A stretch of 64,000 bases of DNA from Streptomyces sp. CB02923 (GTDB lineage Bacteria > Actinomycetota > Actinomycetes > Streptomycetales > Streptomycetaceae): contig NZ_LWKZ01000025.1 of the NCBI RefSeq assembly GCF_001905005.1, positions 248,001 through 312,000 of the forward strand. The letters are read 5' to 3'. The position numbers and the translations under genes were made by a program. The notes under the pieces were generated by a model. It had not been told where the DNA came from, searched no databases, and saw only the letters and a program-made list of their open reading frames with translations. Below are positions 23,644-32,519 of the stretch, in pieces (positions within the stretch are counted from its first letter, which is position 1; each line of letters begins with the position of its first letter).

Positions 23644-25025
23644 CGGGGGCTCCTGCCGGGGCGATGCGGGCGATTCGGTACGGCGGTGGGGCCGCTCGGT
23701 ACAGCGGCAGAGCGATTCGGTACGGCGGTGGGGCCGGTCCGTACGGCGGTGGAGTGGCCCGGTACGGCCTCCCCGCCGTCCCGGTCGGTGAAGACCCACG
23801 CCCGGAAGAGCAGGAACCGCAGCAGCGTCGCCGCGAGGTTCGCGGCCACCAGCACCGCCATCTCCGTGCCGTGCGCGGGATCGCCGGTCGCGGCGTCCAG
23901 CGCGGCCAGCGAGCCGCTGGTCAGGGCCAGGCCGATGCCGAAGACGACCAGCCCCTGGGCCTGGTGGCGTACGGCGCGCTCGCGGCCCCGTACGCCGAAG
24001 GTCAGCCGACGGTTCGCCGCCGTGTTGCCGATGGCGGAGAGCAGCAGTGCGGCGGCGTTGGCCGCCTGCGGCCCGACGCCGAGCCGGAAGAGCGAGTAAA
24101 GGCCCAGGTAGAGGAGCGTGCTCAGCGCGCCGACCACACAGAAGCCCATGACCTGGCGGGCCAGGCCGCGCGGCACGCCGGCCAGCTCGCGGTCGCGCGG
24201 ATCGTCACCGAAGGGCCGGGCGAGCCGGTCCAGCGGCAGCGCCCCGGTCGCCAGCGCGCGCCCCACGCGCCACACTCCCTTGAGGTCGTCGGTGGCCGTG
24301 CGCACGATGTGCACGGTGCTGTCCGGGTCGTCCACCCAGTCCACCGGCACCTCGTGGATGCGCAGCCCGGCGCGTTCCGCGAGCACCAGCATCTCGGTGT
24401 CGAAGAACCACCCGCTGTCCTCGACCATGGGCAGCAGACGCTCCGCGACATCGCCCCGTACGGCCTTGAACCCGCACTGCGCGTCCGAGAAGCGGGCGGC
24501 CAGCGAGCCGCGCAGGATGAGGTTGTACGAGCGGGAGATGAACTCCCGCTTGGGCCCGCGCACCACCCGCGAACTCCGCGCCAGGCGGGATCCGATCGCC
24601 AGGTCGGAGTGGCCCGAGATGAGCGGGGCGACCAGCGGCAGCAGCGCGTTCAGGTCGGTGGACAGATCGACGTCCATGTAGGCGAGCACCGGGGCGTCGG
24701 AGAGGGACCAGACGGTGCGCAGCGCCCGGCCGCGGCCCTTCTCCTCCAGGCGTACGGCGGTCACCTCGTCGATCGCCTCGTCCAGCGACGCGGAGATCTC
24801 GGGCGTGCGGTCCGTACTCGCGTTGTCCGCGACAGTGATCCGGAAGCCGTACGGGAAGGTACGGGAGAGGTGGTCGTGGAGCCGGCGTACGCACGGCTCC
24901 AGGTCGGACTCCTCGTTGTAGACGGGGATCACGACATCGAGCACCGTGTCGATCTGGCCGAGGCGCAGATGCTCACGGGGCGGCAGGGAGCCCAGGGGGG
25001 TATGGGCCGGCTGTGTCGTCGTCAT
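23640..25025 (-). CDS. GT2 polyprenyl-phosphate glycosyltransferase fused to GtrA-like flippase domain
   Basis: In this 461-residue protein, residues 28-260 are a DPM1/GtrB-like GT2 domain. It has the nucleotide-binding start VLDVVIPVYNEESDLEPC, the metal-binding MDVDLSTD and the acceptor region GFKAVRGDV. Residues 285-410 form four GtrA-type helices (QVMGFCVVGALSTLLYLGLY; TFGVRGRERAV). The fusion would make a polyprenyl-phospho-sugar on the inner face and help flip it. The C-terminus ends in repeats of AVPNR/AVPSG. I start at ATG 25025; an upstream in-frame codon at 25055 would overlap the kinase gene's end. It is the third gene of a response regulator-kinase-GT2-GT39 operon. Confidence 0.9.
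   Translation of the reverse strand: MTTTQPAHTPLGSLPPREHLRLGQIDTVLDVVIPVYNEESDLEPCVRRLHDHLSRTFPYGFRITVADNASTDRTPEISASLDEAIDEVTAVRLEEKGRGRALRTVWSLSDAPVLAYMDVDLSTDLNALLPLVAPLISGHSDLAIGSRLARSSRVVRGPKREFISRSYNLILRGSLAARFSDAQCGFKAVRGDVAERLLPMVEDSGWFFDTEMLVLAERAGLRIHEVPVDWVDDPDSTVHIVRTATDDLKGVWRVGRALATGALPLDRLARPFGDDPRDRELAGVPRGLARQVMGFCVVGALSTLLYLGLYSLFRLGVGPQAANAAALLLSAIGNTAANRRLTFGVRGRERAVRHQAQGLVVFGIGLALTSGSLAALDAATGDPAHGTEMAVLVAANLAATLLRFLLFRAWVFTDRDGGEAVPGHSTAVRTGPTAVPNRSAAVPSGPTAVPNRPHRPGRSPR
23671..23753. repeat. 42-bp tandem repeat at the 3' end of the GT2-GtrA gene
   Basis: An identical 22-base segment starts at 23671 and again at 23713. The intervening and following bases form weaker copies with the GGTACGGCGGTGG core. 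In frame it encodes the repeated AVPNR/AVPSG tail. Confidence 0.75.
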
Positions 25026-25051
25026 GGCACCGACACTCGCCAAGCGCGCTG

Positions 25052-26827
25052 TCACCCTTGTGTGGTGCCGCTGTGCCCAGGCTGTGAATGGGCGTATTCA
25101 AGGGGCGCATGAGAATGCTGAGGGGCGCGTGTGGCGACGCGCGCCGGTCCGTCGGCGGGCAGCCGGACGCGGAAGACCGTCCGTCCCGGCACGCTCTCCA
25201 CCCCGACCGTACCGCCGTGCGCCGCGACCACGGCCTCCACGATCGCCAGCCCGAGCCCCGTACTGCCACCGGCACGGGAGGCCGCGCCGGCCCCGGGACG
25301 GGAGTTTGTACTACTACCGCTGACGCTGCCGCCGTCGGGCCGGAGGCTCGTACCGCCGCCCGGACGGGAACGGGAGGCGTCGCCGCGGGCGAAGCGCTCG
25401 AAGACGCGCGGCAGCAGCGCGGGCGGCACACCGGGGCCGTCGTCCCGCACCTCCAGCCGGACGAAGTGGCCGGCTCCGGGCATCGGCATCTCCCGCCGCA
25501 GGCGGGCGACGACCGTGGTGCCCTCCGGCGTGTGGGTACGGGCGTTGGCCAGCAGGTTGACCAGGACCTGGTGCAGCCGGTCGGCGTCGGCCCGTACGGA
25601 CACGGGGTCGACCGGCAGTTCCAGGCGCCACTTGTGGCGGGGGCCCGCGGCGCGGGCGTCGCTGACGGCGTCCACGACCAGCGGCACGAGATCGGTGCAC
25701 TCGTACGACAGCGGGCGCCCGGAATCCAGTCTGGCGAGCAGCAGCAGGTCCTCCACCAGGCCGGTCATCCGCTCCGCCTCGGACTCGATGCGCCCCAGGG
25801 CGTGCCGGGTGGCCGGGCCGGGCTCCTCGCGGCCCCGCCGGGTCAGCTCCGCGTAGCCGCGTATCGAGGCCAGCGGCGTACGCAGCTCATGGCTCGCGTC
25901 CGCGACGAATCTGCGCACCCGCGTCTCGCTCTCCTGCCGGGCGGCGAGCGCCGAACCCACGTGGCCGAGCATCCGGTTGAGCGCCGCGCCGACCTGGCCG
26001 ACCTCCGTACGCGGGTCCGCCTCGGCGGCCGGAACCCGCTCGTACAGCGCCACCTCGCCGCGATGCAGCGGGAGTTCGGACACCCGGGTGGCGGTGGCGG
26101 CGACCCGGCGCAGCGGCCACAGCGCGATACGGACCGTCGCGGCACCCGCGAGACCGGCGGCCACCAGGCCCGCCGCGGTCACACAGATCTCGACGACGAG
26201 CAGCCGCGCCACGACGTCCTGCACCTCACCCGCCGGCAAACCGACCAGCGCGGAGTCGTCCGGCGCCGACTCGACGCGGTAGTCACCCAGGTCGGGCAGG
26301 GTCACGGTGTGCGGACGCCCGTCGCGCGGAGCGGCGGCCAGCGCCCGTACCTGCTCGTCGGTCAGCGTGACCAGGTTCTGCGCGGGCAGCGGGTTGCGCG
26401 CGTCGATGCTGCGGGCGGCGGCAGTGATGTCGCCCTCGGAGGAGAGCCGCGCACCGACGGTGCCGATGGGCTGGCCGGGCCCGGCGATGAATCCGAGGTC
26501 CCGGTGACCGATGAAGTCACCTTGCCGGCCGACGGAGTGCCGGGCCGACTCGCCCAGTTTGTCGTCGAGTTGGTTCTGGAGGTAGGAGTGCAGCGCGATG
26601 GTGGTGACCGTACCGATCACCGCGCAGACGACCGCGATCAGCACGACCGCCGATACGACGAGCCGTGTCCGCAACGTCCACCGCCGCGGCCGCAACCGAA
26701 GCCGCCGGGGTCGGCGATGCCGGTGCGCGGGCGCTCCGTGCCCTCCCCCGACTGCACCCCCTCCCGCGGCTCCGACTCCGGGCCCTCCCCCGGCTCCACT
26801 ACCTCCCCCTCCCCCGGCTCCGGCCAC
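25052..26827 (-). CDS. HAMP-containing sensor histidine kinase
   Basis: This 591-residue class I kinase has a Gly-rich basic N-terminus, TM1 near residues 55-77 (VVSAVVLIAVVCAVIGTVTT), an extracytoplasmic sensor domain of about 130 residues, TM2 near 208-230 and a HAMP. Phosphoacceptor His lies in FVADASHELRTPLASIRGY. The N-box is NLLANARTHTP, G1 is DDGPGVPP and G2 is GLGLAIVE. A Gly/Ser/Arg-rich insertion of about 30 residues separates the F-box-like RVFERFARGD from G2. The gene starts 19 bp after the response regulator. The GTG start has only a weak site. The sensed signal is unknown, but operon context suggests the cell envelope. Confidence 0.92.
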   Translation of the reverse strand: MAGAGGGGGSGAGGGPGVGAAGGGAVGGGHGAPAHRHRRPRRLRLRPRRWTLRTRLVVSAVVLIAVVCAVIGTVTTIALHSYLQNQLDDKLGESARHSVGRQGDFIGHRDLGFIAGPGQPIGTVGARLSSEGDITAAARSIDARNPLPAQNLVTLTDEQVRALAAAPRDGRPHTVTLPDLGDYRVESAPDDSALVGLPAGEVQDVVARLLVVEICVTAAGLVAAGLAGAATVRIALWPLRRVAATATRVSELPLHRGEVALYERVPAAEADPRTEVGQVGAALNRMLGHVGSALAARQESETRVRRFVADASHELRTPLASIRGYAELTRRGREEPGPATRHALGRIESEAERMTGLVEDLLLLARLDSGRPLSYECTDLVPLVVDAVSDARAAGPRHKWRLELPVDPVSVRADADRLHQVLVNLLANARTHTPEGTTVVARLRREMPMPGAGHFVRLEVRDDGPGVPPALLPRVFERFARGDASRSRPGGGTSLRPDGGSVSGSSTNSRPGAGAASRAGGSTGLGLAIVEAVVAAHGGTVGVESVPGRTVFRVRLPADGPARVATRAPQHSHAPLEYAHSQPGHSGTTQG

Positions 26828-26846
26828 CCTCTATCCGCCTGTCCGC

Positions 26847-27596
26847 CTATCCGCCCGGCTTGATCAGATACCCGGCGCCGCGACGCGTGTGGATCATCGG
26901 GCTGCGGCCCGCGTCGATCTTCCGCCGCAGGTACGAGATGTACAGCTCCACGACATTGGCCTGGCCGCCGAAGTCGTAGCTCCACACCCGGTCCAGGATC
27001 TGCGTCTTGCTCAGCACCCGCCGCGGATTGCGCATCAGGTAACGCAGCAGCTCGAACTCGGTGGCCGTCAGGTGGATCTCCTGGCCGCCCCGCCACACCT
27101 CATGGCTCTCCTCGTCGAGCAGCAGGTCCCCCACCGCGAGGACCGACTCGCTGCGTCCCGCTGCCGCGCCCGCCCGGCGCAGCAGGCCGCGCAGCCGTGC
27201 CACCACCTCCTCCAGGCTGAAGGGCTTGGTCACATAGTCGTCGCCGCCCGCCGTCAGCCCGGCGATCCGGTCCTCGACCGCGTCCTTCGCGGTCAGGAAC
27301 AGCACCGGCACCTCGGGCAGTTCGTGGCGCAGCCGCCCCAGTACGGTCAGCCCGTCCATGTCCGGCAGCATCACGTCGAGCAGCACCGCGTCCGGCCGCC
27401 ACTCACGCGCGGCCCGCAGCGCGGCCGTACCGTCGCCTTCGGCGCGGATGTCCCAGCCCTCGTAACGCAGCGCCAAGGAGAGCAGTTCGGCGAGCGACGC
27501 CTCGTCGTCGACGACCAGCACCCGCACCGGGCTCCCGTCGGGACGCAGCAGCTCGGCACACTTCTTGGCGGTGGATGTGGACGCTGTCACGGTCAT
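26847..27596 (-). CDS. OmpR-family response regulator
   Basis: The 249-residue regulator has a receiver (VRVLVVDDEASLAELLSLAL, phosphoacceptor in AVLLDVMLPDMDG, LFLTAK switch Thr, conserved Lys in YVTKPF) and a winged-helix output domain (LTATEFELLRYLMRNPRRVL; RTRRGAGYLIKP-like HTRRGAGYLI). ATG 27596 has no close Shine-Dalgarno; a GTG six codons upstream sits on the GAGGGGG. It heads the operon with its kinase and two glycosyltransferases, so the pair probably regulates its own sugar-transfer system. The arrangement and receiver sequence resemble TrcR of mycobacteria. Confidence 0.93.
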   Translation of the reverse strand: MTVTASTSTAKKCAELLRPDGSPVRVLVVDDEASLAELLSLALRYEGWDIRAEGDGTAALRAAREWRPDAVLLDVMLPDMDGLTVLGRLRHELPEVPVLFLTAKDAVEDRIAGLTAGGDDYVTKPFSLEEVVARLRGLLRRAGAAAGRSESVLAVGDLLLDEESHEVWRGGQEIHLTATEFELLRYLMRNPRRVLSKTQILDRVWSYDFGGQANVVELYISYLRRKIDAGRSPMIHTRRGAGYLIKPGG

Positions 27597-27960
27597 GCTG
27601 TCGAGGCTGACCACCCCCTCTGAGAGCTGTCTTGCGCGTACCTGTGAATCTCCTGAGAAACACCCGTCACCACAGCACGGGTCAAGCAAGGGCCCAGCAC
27701 GGGTCCGACACGGGCCCAGTAGGACCGGACTGGGCCGCCCCCCGCGCGGTCCAGCCGGCCACCACTGCAATCAGCATCGCACCCACCACTGACAATCGCC
27801 CTGACCTGCATATTCACCGCCCAGAGAGCCACTGAGAGCCGCTGAGAGCCACGGAAAGCCGCTGAAATCCGCTGCGCGCGGCTGGCAGCCGCCGGGCGCG
27901 GCCTGGCCGGCCGCCGCCCGCCCTTCCCTTGACCCCGACGTCAATCCGTACCGTCGCGGC
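27597..27960. other. Divergent intergenic region with short direct repeats
   Basis: This 364 bp between the response regulator and an FMN reductase contains no supported gene. It holds GCACGGGTC/ACACGGGCC-type repeats (about 27677-27720) and a run of GAGAGCCACT/GAGAGCCGCT decamers (about 27821-27870) upstream of the plus-strand gene. Confidence 0.5.
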
Positions 27961-28530
27961 ATGAAGTTCCTCGCCCTCAACGGCAGCCTGCGCACCCGCT
28001 CCTCCAACGGCGCCGTCCTGCGCTCCGCGCTCGCCCTCACCGACGCCGCGTCAGCCGTCGCCGACATCGGAGCGCTCCCCCACTTCAACCCCGACCTCGA
28101 CGCCGAGGGCGCCACGCCCCCCGCCCCGGTGGCCTCCCTGCGCCGCGCGGTGGCGGAAGCCGACGCCGTACTGGTCGTCAGCCCGGAGTATGCCCACGGC
28201 GTCCCCGGCGTCCTCAAGAACGCCCTCGACTGGCTGGTGAGCAGCGCCGAATTCCTGGGCAAGCCGTCCGCGGTGCTGACCGCCTCGCCCTCGCCGACCG
28301 GCGCCGTATACGCGTACGAGCAGCTACGCGAGACCCTGCGCATGATGTCCGCCGACGTGGTCCCGGACGCCTGCCGCAACCTCGCGGCCATCGGCCCGAA
28401 GACCGACCCGGCCACCGGCACCGTGACCGACCCCGCCACCCTCCGGGAACTCCGCACAGCCATGGCAGCACTGACCACAGCGGCCGTACGCCCCCCTCAG
28501 ATCCCGAACACCCGCGCCGCATTCCCGTAA
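27961..28530 (+). CDS. NADPH-dependent FMN reductase-like flavoprotein
   Basis: This 189-residue flavodoxin-like enzyme should reduce FMN or quinone-type acceptors with NAD(P)H. FLALNGSLRTRSSNG is the phosphate-binding loop. SPEYAHGVPGVLKNALDW is the diagnostic (S-P-E-Y-x-x-x-x-P-G-x-L-K-N-x-x-D-W) signature. The 3' end overlaps the converging amidohydrolase gene by 34 bp. No obvious partner flavoenzyme is adjacent. Confidence 0.92.
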   Translation: MKFLALNGSLRTRSSNGAVLRSALALTDAASAVADIGALPHFNPDLDAEGATPPAPVASLRRAVAEADAVLVVSPEYAHGVPGVLKNALDWLVSSAEFLGKPSAVLTASPSPTGAVYAYEQLRETLRMMSADVVPDACRNLAAIGPKTDPATGTVTDPATLRELRTAMAALTTAAVRPPQIPNTRAAFP

Positions 28531-29381
28531 CAGACCGCACGCACCCACTCGTCCCCCATCTCCAGCCGCGCCAGCGCCTCCAGGGCGTGCGCGTACCCGT
28601 ACGGGATGTTGGGGAAGTCGCTGCCGAACAGAATCCGGCCGCCCAGGTCCGCGAGCCGCCCCCGCTCCGTACGGGGAAAGGGCGCGGCCTGCTCGGCGAA
28701 GTCCGTGAACGCCATCGTCGTGTCCAGGTGCACCCCCTCGTAGCGCGCGGCCAGATCGAGGAAGTCGGTGTACTCGGGCATCCCCATGTGCGCGACGACC
28801 AGCCGCAGCCGCGGGTGCCGGGCCAGCAGCCGCCCGACCGGCTCGGGCCCGGTGTGCTCGCCCGGCGCCGGCCCGGAGCCGCAGTGCACGACCACCGGCA
28901 CACCGGCGTCCGCGAGCACGCCCCACACCCCGTCCAGCCGCTCGTCCCCCGGGTCGTACGCCCCCACCTGCACATGCGCCTTGAACACGCGCGCGCCGTC
29001 GTCGAGTTCGGCACGCACGTAGTCCGCGGCCCCGGCCTCCGGGAAGAACGTCCCGGTCCGCAGACAGTCCGGCGTCCGGGCCGCGAACCCGGCCGCCCAG
29101 CCGTTGAGCCACTGGGCCATGCCCGGCTTGTGCGGGTAGATCATCGAGGTGAAGGCGCGGACACCGAAGCCGCGCAGCACGGCGAGCCGTTCGTCCTCCT
29201 CGTAGCGGTACGCGATCGGCCACGCACGCCCCACCAGCGGCCCGGCGGCGTCGAAGTACGCCCAGACCTTCGCCAGTACGCGTTCCGGCATGAAGTGCGT
29301 GTGCACGTCGATCAGTCCCGGCAGCTCCAGCCCCCGCCAGAACGCTTCGACCCGCTCGTCCCCATCCACCGCCACGGTCAC
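28497..29381 (-). CDS. Amidohydrolase_2-family metal-dependent hydrolase/decarboxylase
   Basis: The 294-residue TIM-barrel protein begins its fold with GLIDVHTHFMP (metal-binding HxH). VVHCGSGP and VVAHMGMPEY supply further histidines, and ILFGSDFPNIPYG the terminal catalytic Asp. I start at GTG 29381 because GGGAG lies six bases upstream. The family includes decarboxylases (ACMSD-like) and hydrolases, and the substrate cannot be told. It overlaps the FMN reductase gene at the 3' end. Confidence 0.88.
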   Translation of the reverse strand: MTVAVDGDERVEAFWRGLELPGLIDVHTHFMPERVLAKVWAYFDAAGPLVGRAWPIAYRYEEDERLAVLRGFGVRAFTSMIYPHKPGMAQWLNGWAAGFAARTPDCLRTGTFFPEAGAADYVRAELDDGARVFKAHVQVGAYDPGDERLDGVWGVLADAGVPVVVHCGSGPAPGEHTGPEPVGRLLARHPRLRLVVAHMGMPEYTDFLDLAARYEGVHLDTTMAFTDFAEQAAPFPRTERGRLADLGGRILFGSDFPNIPYGYAHALEALARLEMGDEWVRAVCYGNAARVFGI

Positions 29382-29491
29382 ACCGAACTCCCGACAGTTG
29401 CCACCAACACCTACCCGTACCACCCCACCAGCCACCCCACCAATCCCGTCACTCCCCCCACTCCCCCACTCCCATCACCCCCTCCAACCAC

Positions 29492-30412
29492 CTAGAACAA
29501 ACTCCCCTGCTCCCCTCCCGCCCCCCCCACCTCACTCTTCCCCACCCGCACGCCCGCCGTAGTCACCCCACCCGCCGCACTACACAACACCCACCCCGCC
29601 AACAACCGCCCATCCACCACAAAGACCCCAGCTCCCCCTTCCGCATCCCGCACATACAAATCCCCTCCCACTCCCGCCACCACAGTCCCCACAACCTCAT
29701 CCCCCGCAGCGAGCCCCATGACCTCCCCAGCCCCCACCGGAACCCTCTCCAGCCCGAACACCTCCGTATGGTCCGTCCACGCGAACGCAGCCGGTTCCAG
29801 CGCCTCCGGCCACCCCGCCAGCCCCCGCGCGGCGCCGTGCAGTTCGGCCAGTGCCGCCACCCGCTCCGGCACCGGCGGCAGCGTGGCGAGCGCCGCCCGC
29901 TTGTCCGCCTTGCCGAACCGGTCCCGTACGTCCAGAGCGCTGCCCAGCAGCGCTTCCGCCCGCCGCGCGGCCATCAGCGGCCCGTATCCCAGCCACGCGT
30001 ACGTGACCGCCCCCTGCTCCACGAGGCGTGCCGCGCCGCGCTCGGCCGCCGTGATCCCCACCTTCAGCAGCCCCGGCCCGAAATACGCCAGATAGACCCC
30101 GTACGTACGCGGATCATCGGCCATCGTGTCCGCCGCCACCGACCGCGAACGGTCGAGCCGCGCACAGTCCGCACACTGATCCCGCGCACTCCCGCCGTCG
30201 ATCACCGCCGCGTACGGGCAGGCCGTCCACCGCGCGCCCCGCCGCACGCCGAGGCAGCGCCGCTCGCCCGTCACCGCGAACGCCAGCGCCTTGCCCGCGG
30301 GCAGTGCGCTCCGCCGCCGTACGCCCCGCTCCGGGGCGTACCAACCAAGCCCCGGCTCGTCCCCGTCCCAACTCGGCCCCGTACACCACCAGTCACTCAC
30401 CGCACCACTCAA
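29492..30412 (-). CDS. DUF2797 family protein with C-terminal clamp-binding-like motif
   Basis: The 306-residue protein has the family's Cys-rich region (CPYAAVIDGGSARDQCADCA), which may bind zinc. A block YGVYLAYFGPGLLKVGITAA with a following R...RLVEQGA is reminiscent of GIY-YIG nuclease folds. The last five residues are QGSLF, fitting the Q-x-S/D-L-F pattern used to dock on the beta sliding clamp. Together these hint at a DNA-related role, but no function is established. The gene stands between an amidohydrolase and a GlxA-type regulator. Confidence 0.8.
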   Translation of the reverse strand: MSGAVSDWWCTGPSWDGDEPGLGWYAPERGVRRRSALPAGKALAFAVTGERRCLGVRRGARWTACPYAAVIDGGSARDQCADCARLDRSRSVAADTMADDPRTYGVYLAYFGPGLLKVGITAAERGAARLVEQGAVTYAWLGYGPLMAARRAEALLGSALDVRDRFGKADKRAALATLPPVPERVAALAELHGAARGLAGWPEALEPAAFAWTDHTEVFGLERVPVGAGEVMGLAAGDEVVGTVVAGVGGDLYVRDAEGGAGVFVVDGRLLAGWVLCSAAGGVTTAGVRVGKSEVGGAGGEQGSLF

Positions 30413-30451
30413 GTCCCCGCACCCACCTTGCCCGCACTGGCCCCCTCCACC

Positions 30452-31477
30452 TCAACCGCCCCGCTTTCCGCCGCAGCCCTCCCGATAAGCGCTCCGAAAC
30501 GTGCTTCGATACGTGCTCCGATACGCACTCGGCGACACGCCGGTCGCGGCCTGGAGATGTTGCCGCAGCGAGGCCGCCGTACCGAACCCGGCGTCCGACG
30601 CCACCCGGTCCACCGTCAGTTCCGTCTCCTCCAGCAACTGCCGCGCCCGCTCGACACGCTGCCGCGTCAGCCACTGCAAGGGGGAGACCCCGACCTCCTC
30701 CCGGAACCGCCGGGTGAAGGTCCGTACGCTCATCGCCTCGCACGAAGCCAGTTTCCGCAGGGTCACCGGCCGGTCCAGGTGCTCCAGCACCCAGGCGCGG
30801 GCCGCGGCCGTGGAGGAGTACTGCGGTTCGGGGACGGGGCGGCGGATGAACTGGGCCTGCCCGCCCTCCCGGTGCGGCGGCACGACCGTACGGCGGGCCA
30901 CCTCGTTGGCCACCACCGCCCCGTGATCACACCTGATCATGTGCAGGCACAGATCAATCCCGGAAGCGACGCCCGCGGCCGTAAGTACACGTCCCTCATC
31001 CGTATACAGAACATTCGCGTCCAGCTCCACCTCCGGGAACAGCTGCCGGAACTGCTCCGCCGTCTGCCAGTGCGTCGTCGCCCGCCGCCCCTCCAGCAGG
31101 CCGGCCGCCGCCAGCACGAACAACCCCGTGCAGATCGACGCCACCCGCGCGCCCGGACGGATACGCGCCACCGCCCGCGCCATCTCCTCGCTCAGGCAGC
31201 CGTCGTCCGTCCCGTAGTCCTGCTGCGAGGCCGGCACCACGACGGTGTCCGCCTCCGCGAGGGCCTCGGGCCCGTGACCCACCTTGACCGTGAAATCCAC
31301 GTCGGTACGGAGTTCCCCCGGCTCCGGCGCACACGTCACCACCTCGTACAACCGCTGACCGTCAGCCGTCTCGGCCTGCCCGAAGATCCGGTGCACGATC
31401 CCCAGCTCCATCGGCAGCAGCCCGTGCCGCACCAGTACGGCGACCCGATGCCGCCCGTCCTCCGCGAAGACACCCAT
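30452..31477 (-). CDS. GlxA-type regulator: DJ-1/PfpI domain plus AraC HTH
   Basis: In this 341-residue protein, residues 1-190 are a DJ-1/PfpI-like domain with the nucleophile-elbow cysteine in SICTGLFVLAAAGLL and a helical cap. Residues 215-320 hold two AraC HTH motifs (LRKLASCEAMSVRTFTRRFR; VDRVASDAGFGTAASLRQHL). The C-terminus carries a three-fold YRST/FRSA repeat. I start at ATG 31477 (GAGGA upstream). The gene diverges from an NAD(P)H quinone oxidoreductase gene, the probable target. The ligand is unknown. Confidence 0.92.
   Translation of the reverse strand: MGVFAEDGRHRVAVLVRHGLLPMELGIVHRIFGQAETADGQRLYEVVTCAPEPGELRTDVDFTVKVGHGPEALAEADTVVVPASQQDYGTDDGCLSEEMARAVARIRPGARVASICTGLFVLAAAGLLEGRRATTHWQTAEQFRQLFPEVELDANVLYTDEGRVLTAAGVASGIDLCLHMIRCDHGAVVANEVARRTVVPPHREGGQAQFIRRPVPEPQYSSTAAARAWVLEHLDRPVTLRKLASCEAMSVRTFTRRFREEVGVSPLQWLTRQRVERARQLLEETELTVDRVASDAGFGTAASLRQHLQAATGVSPSAYRSTYRSTFRSAYREGCGGKRGG
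30491..30526. repeat. 12-bp tandem repeat, three copies, 3' end of the GlxA gene
   Basis: Units at 30491-30502, 30503-30514 and 30515-30526 (core GCTCCGATACGT) encode YRST-YRST-FRSA on the minus strand. Confidence 0.8.
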
Positions 31478-31599
31478 GGCCCGATCCTCACACACCTTGG
31501 CCATCCGGCCACTCGTCCCGCCCCCACCCCCCACCAGAAGATCGACCCACCCCCAGAGAAAGCCACTTCCCCTCTCCCACCATTCCCCTTGGAGCCCTC

Positions 31600-32379
31600 A
31601 TGAAGGTCCTATGGCTGGCGGCCCACCCCGAAGAACGCTCCCTCAACGGCTCCCTCAAGAACGAAGGCATCCGCACCCTGCGCGACCACGGCCACGAGGT
31701 CCAGCTCTCCGACCTCTACGCCATGAAGTGGAACCCGGTCGTCGACGCCGACGACTTCGACCACTCCCCCACGGAACGCCTCCACGTCAGCGACGCCGCC
31801 CACCGCGCCTACAGCAGCGGCGCCTTGAGCCCCGACATCCGCGCCGAACAGGAGAAGGTCACCTGGGCCGACACCCTCGTCGTCCAATTCCCCCTCTGGT
31901 GGTTCGGAATGCCCGCGATCCTCAAAGGCTGGTTCGACCGCGTCCTCACCAAGGGCTTCGCGTACGGCATCGACACCCCCATCGCCGGGCAGACATTCCG
32001 TTACGGCGACGGCTCGCTGACCGGCAAACGCGCCATGGCCGTCGTCACCGCCGGCGCCCGCCCCTCCGCGATCGGCCCCCGCGGCATCCACGGCGACCTC
32101 AACGACCTGCTGTTCCCCCTCCACCACGGCACCTTCTGGTACACGGGCATGAGCGCGGCCCCACCGTTCCTCGTCACCGCGGCGAACCGCACGACCCCCG
32201 CCACCTTCGAGGACACCGCCGCCCGCCTCCGCACCCGCCTCCTGGAGCTCCCCTCGACCCCGCCCCTCCCCTTCCGCCGCCAGAACTCCCCCGACTACGA
32301 CCCGGAAACCCTCACCCTCCACCCGGACCTCGCCCCGAACACCACCGGCCCGGCCCTCCACTGCACGGACGCCCCGTAA
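31600..32379 (+). CDS. NAD(P)H dehydrogenase (quinone), Flavodoxin_2 family
   Basis: The 259-residue flavoprotein resembles MdaB/NQO1-type two-electron quinone reductases. It starts KVLWLAAHPEERSLNGSL (phosphate loop), continues with WADTLVVQFPLWWFGMPAIL (isoalloxazine site) and KGWFDRVLTKGFAYG, and has a C-terminal extension typical of the longer members. It is divergent from a GlxA-type AraC regulator, a common Streptomyces pairing, which suggests induction by quinone-like stress. A strong terminator follows within 20 bp. Confidence 0.92.
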   Translation: MKVLWLAAHPEERSLNGSLKNEGIRTLRDHGHEVQLSDLYAMKWNPVVDADDFDHSPTERLHVSDAAHRAYSSGALSPDIRAEQEKVTWADTLVVQFPLWWFGMPAILKGWFDRVLTKGFAYGIDTPIAGQTFRYGDGSLTGKRAMAVVTAGARPSAIGPRGIHGDLNDLLFPLHHGTFWYTGMSAAPPFLVTAANRTTPATFEDTAARLRTRLLELPSTPPLPFRRQNSPDYDPETLTLHPDLAPNTTGPALHCTDAP

Positions 32380-32399
32380 CCCGGAAACGGCACACAAAA

Positions 32400-32437
32400 A
32401 AGACCGGCCCGGCACGTTTCCGTGCCGGACCGGTCTT
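32400..32437. terminator. 17-bp hairpin between quinone reductase and tRNA
   Basis: Arms 32400-32416 and 32421-32437 pair with one mismatch around the loop TTTC. It can serve both the plus-strand reductase and the minus-strand tRNA; a run of A on its left acts as a U-tract for the tRNA transcript. Confidence 0.85.
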
Positions 32438-32442
32438 CGCAG

Positions 32443-32516
32443 TAGCGGGGACAGGATTTGAACCTGCGACCTCTGGGTTATGAGCCCAGCGAGCTACCGA
32501 GCTGCTCCACCCCGCG
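32443..32516 (-). tRNA. Initiator tRNA-fMet (CAT)
   Basis: A 74-base cloverleaf without encoded CCA. The anticodon loop CTCATAA lies in a stem with three consecutive G-C pairs (GGG/CCC), the initiator hallmark. The acceptor starts CGCGGGG against CCCCGCT, leaving an unpaired 1-72 position (C·U), as in actinobacterial initiators. D-arm and T-arm (GGTTCAAAT) are normal. Confidence 0.93.
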
Positions 32517-32519
32517 TCG

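Noticed and set aside
32443..32516. Reading the CAT tRNA as an elongator Met or Ile2 tRNA
   Set aside because: The three G-C pairs in the anticodon stem and the unpaired 1-72 position identify the initiator.
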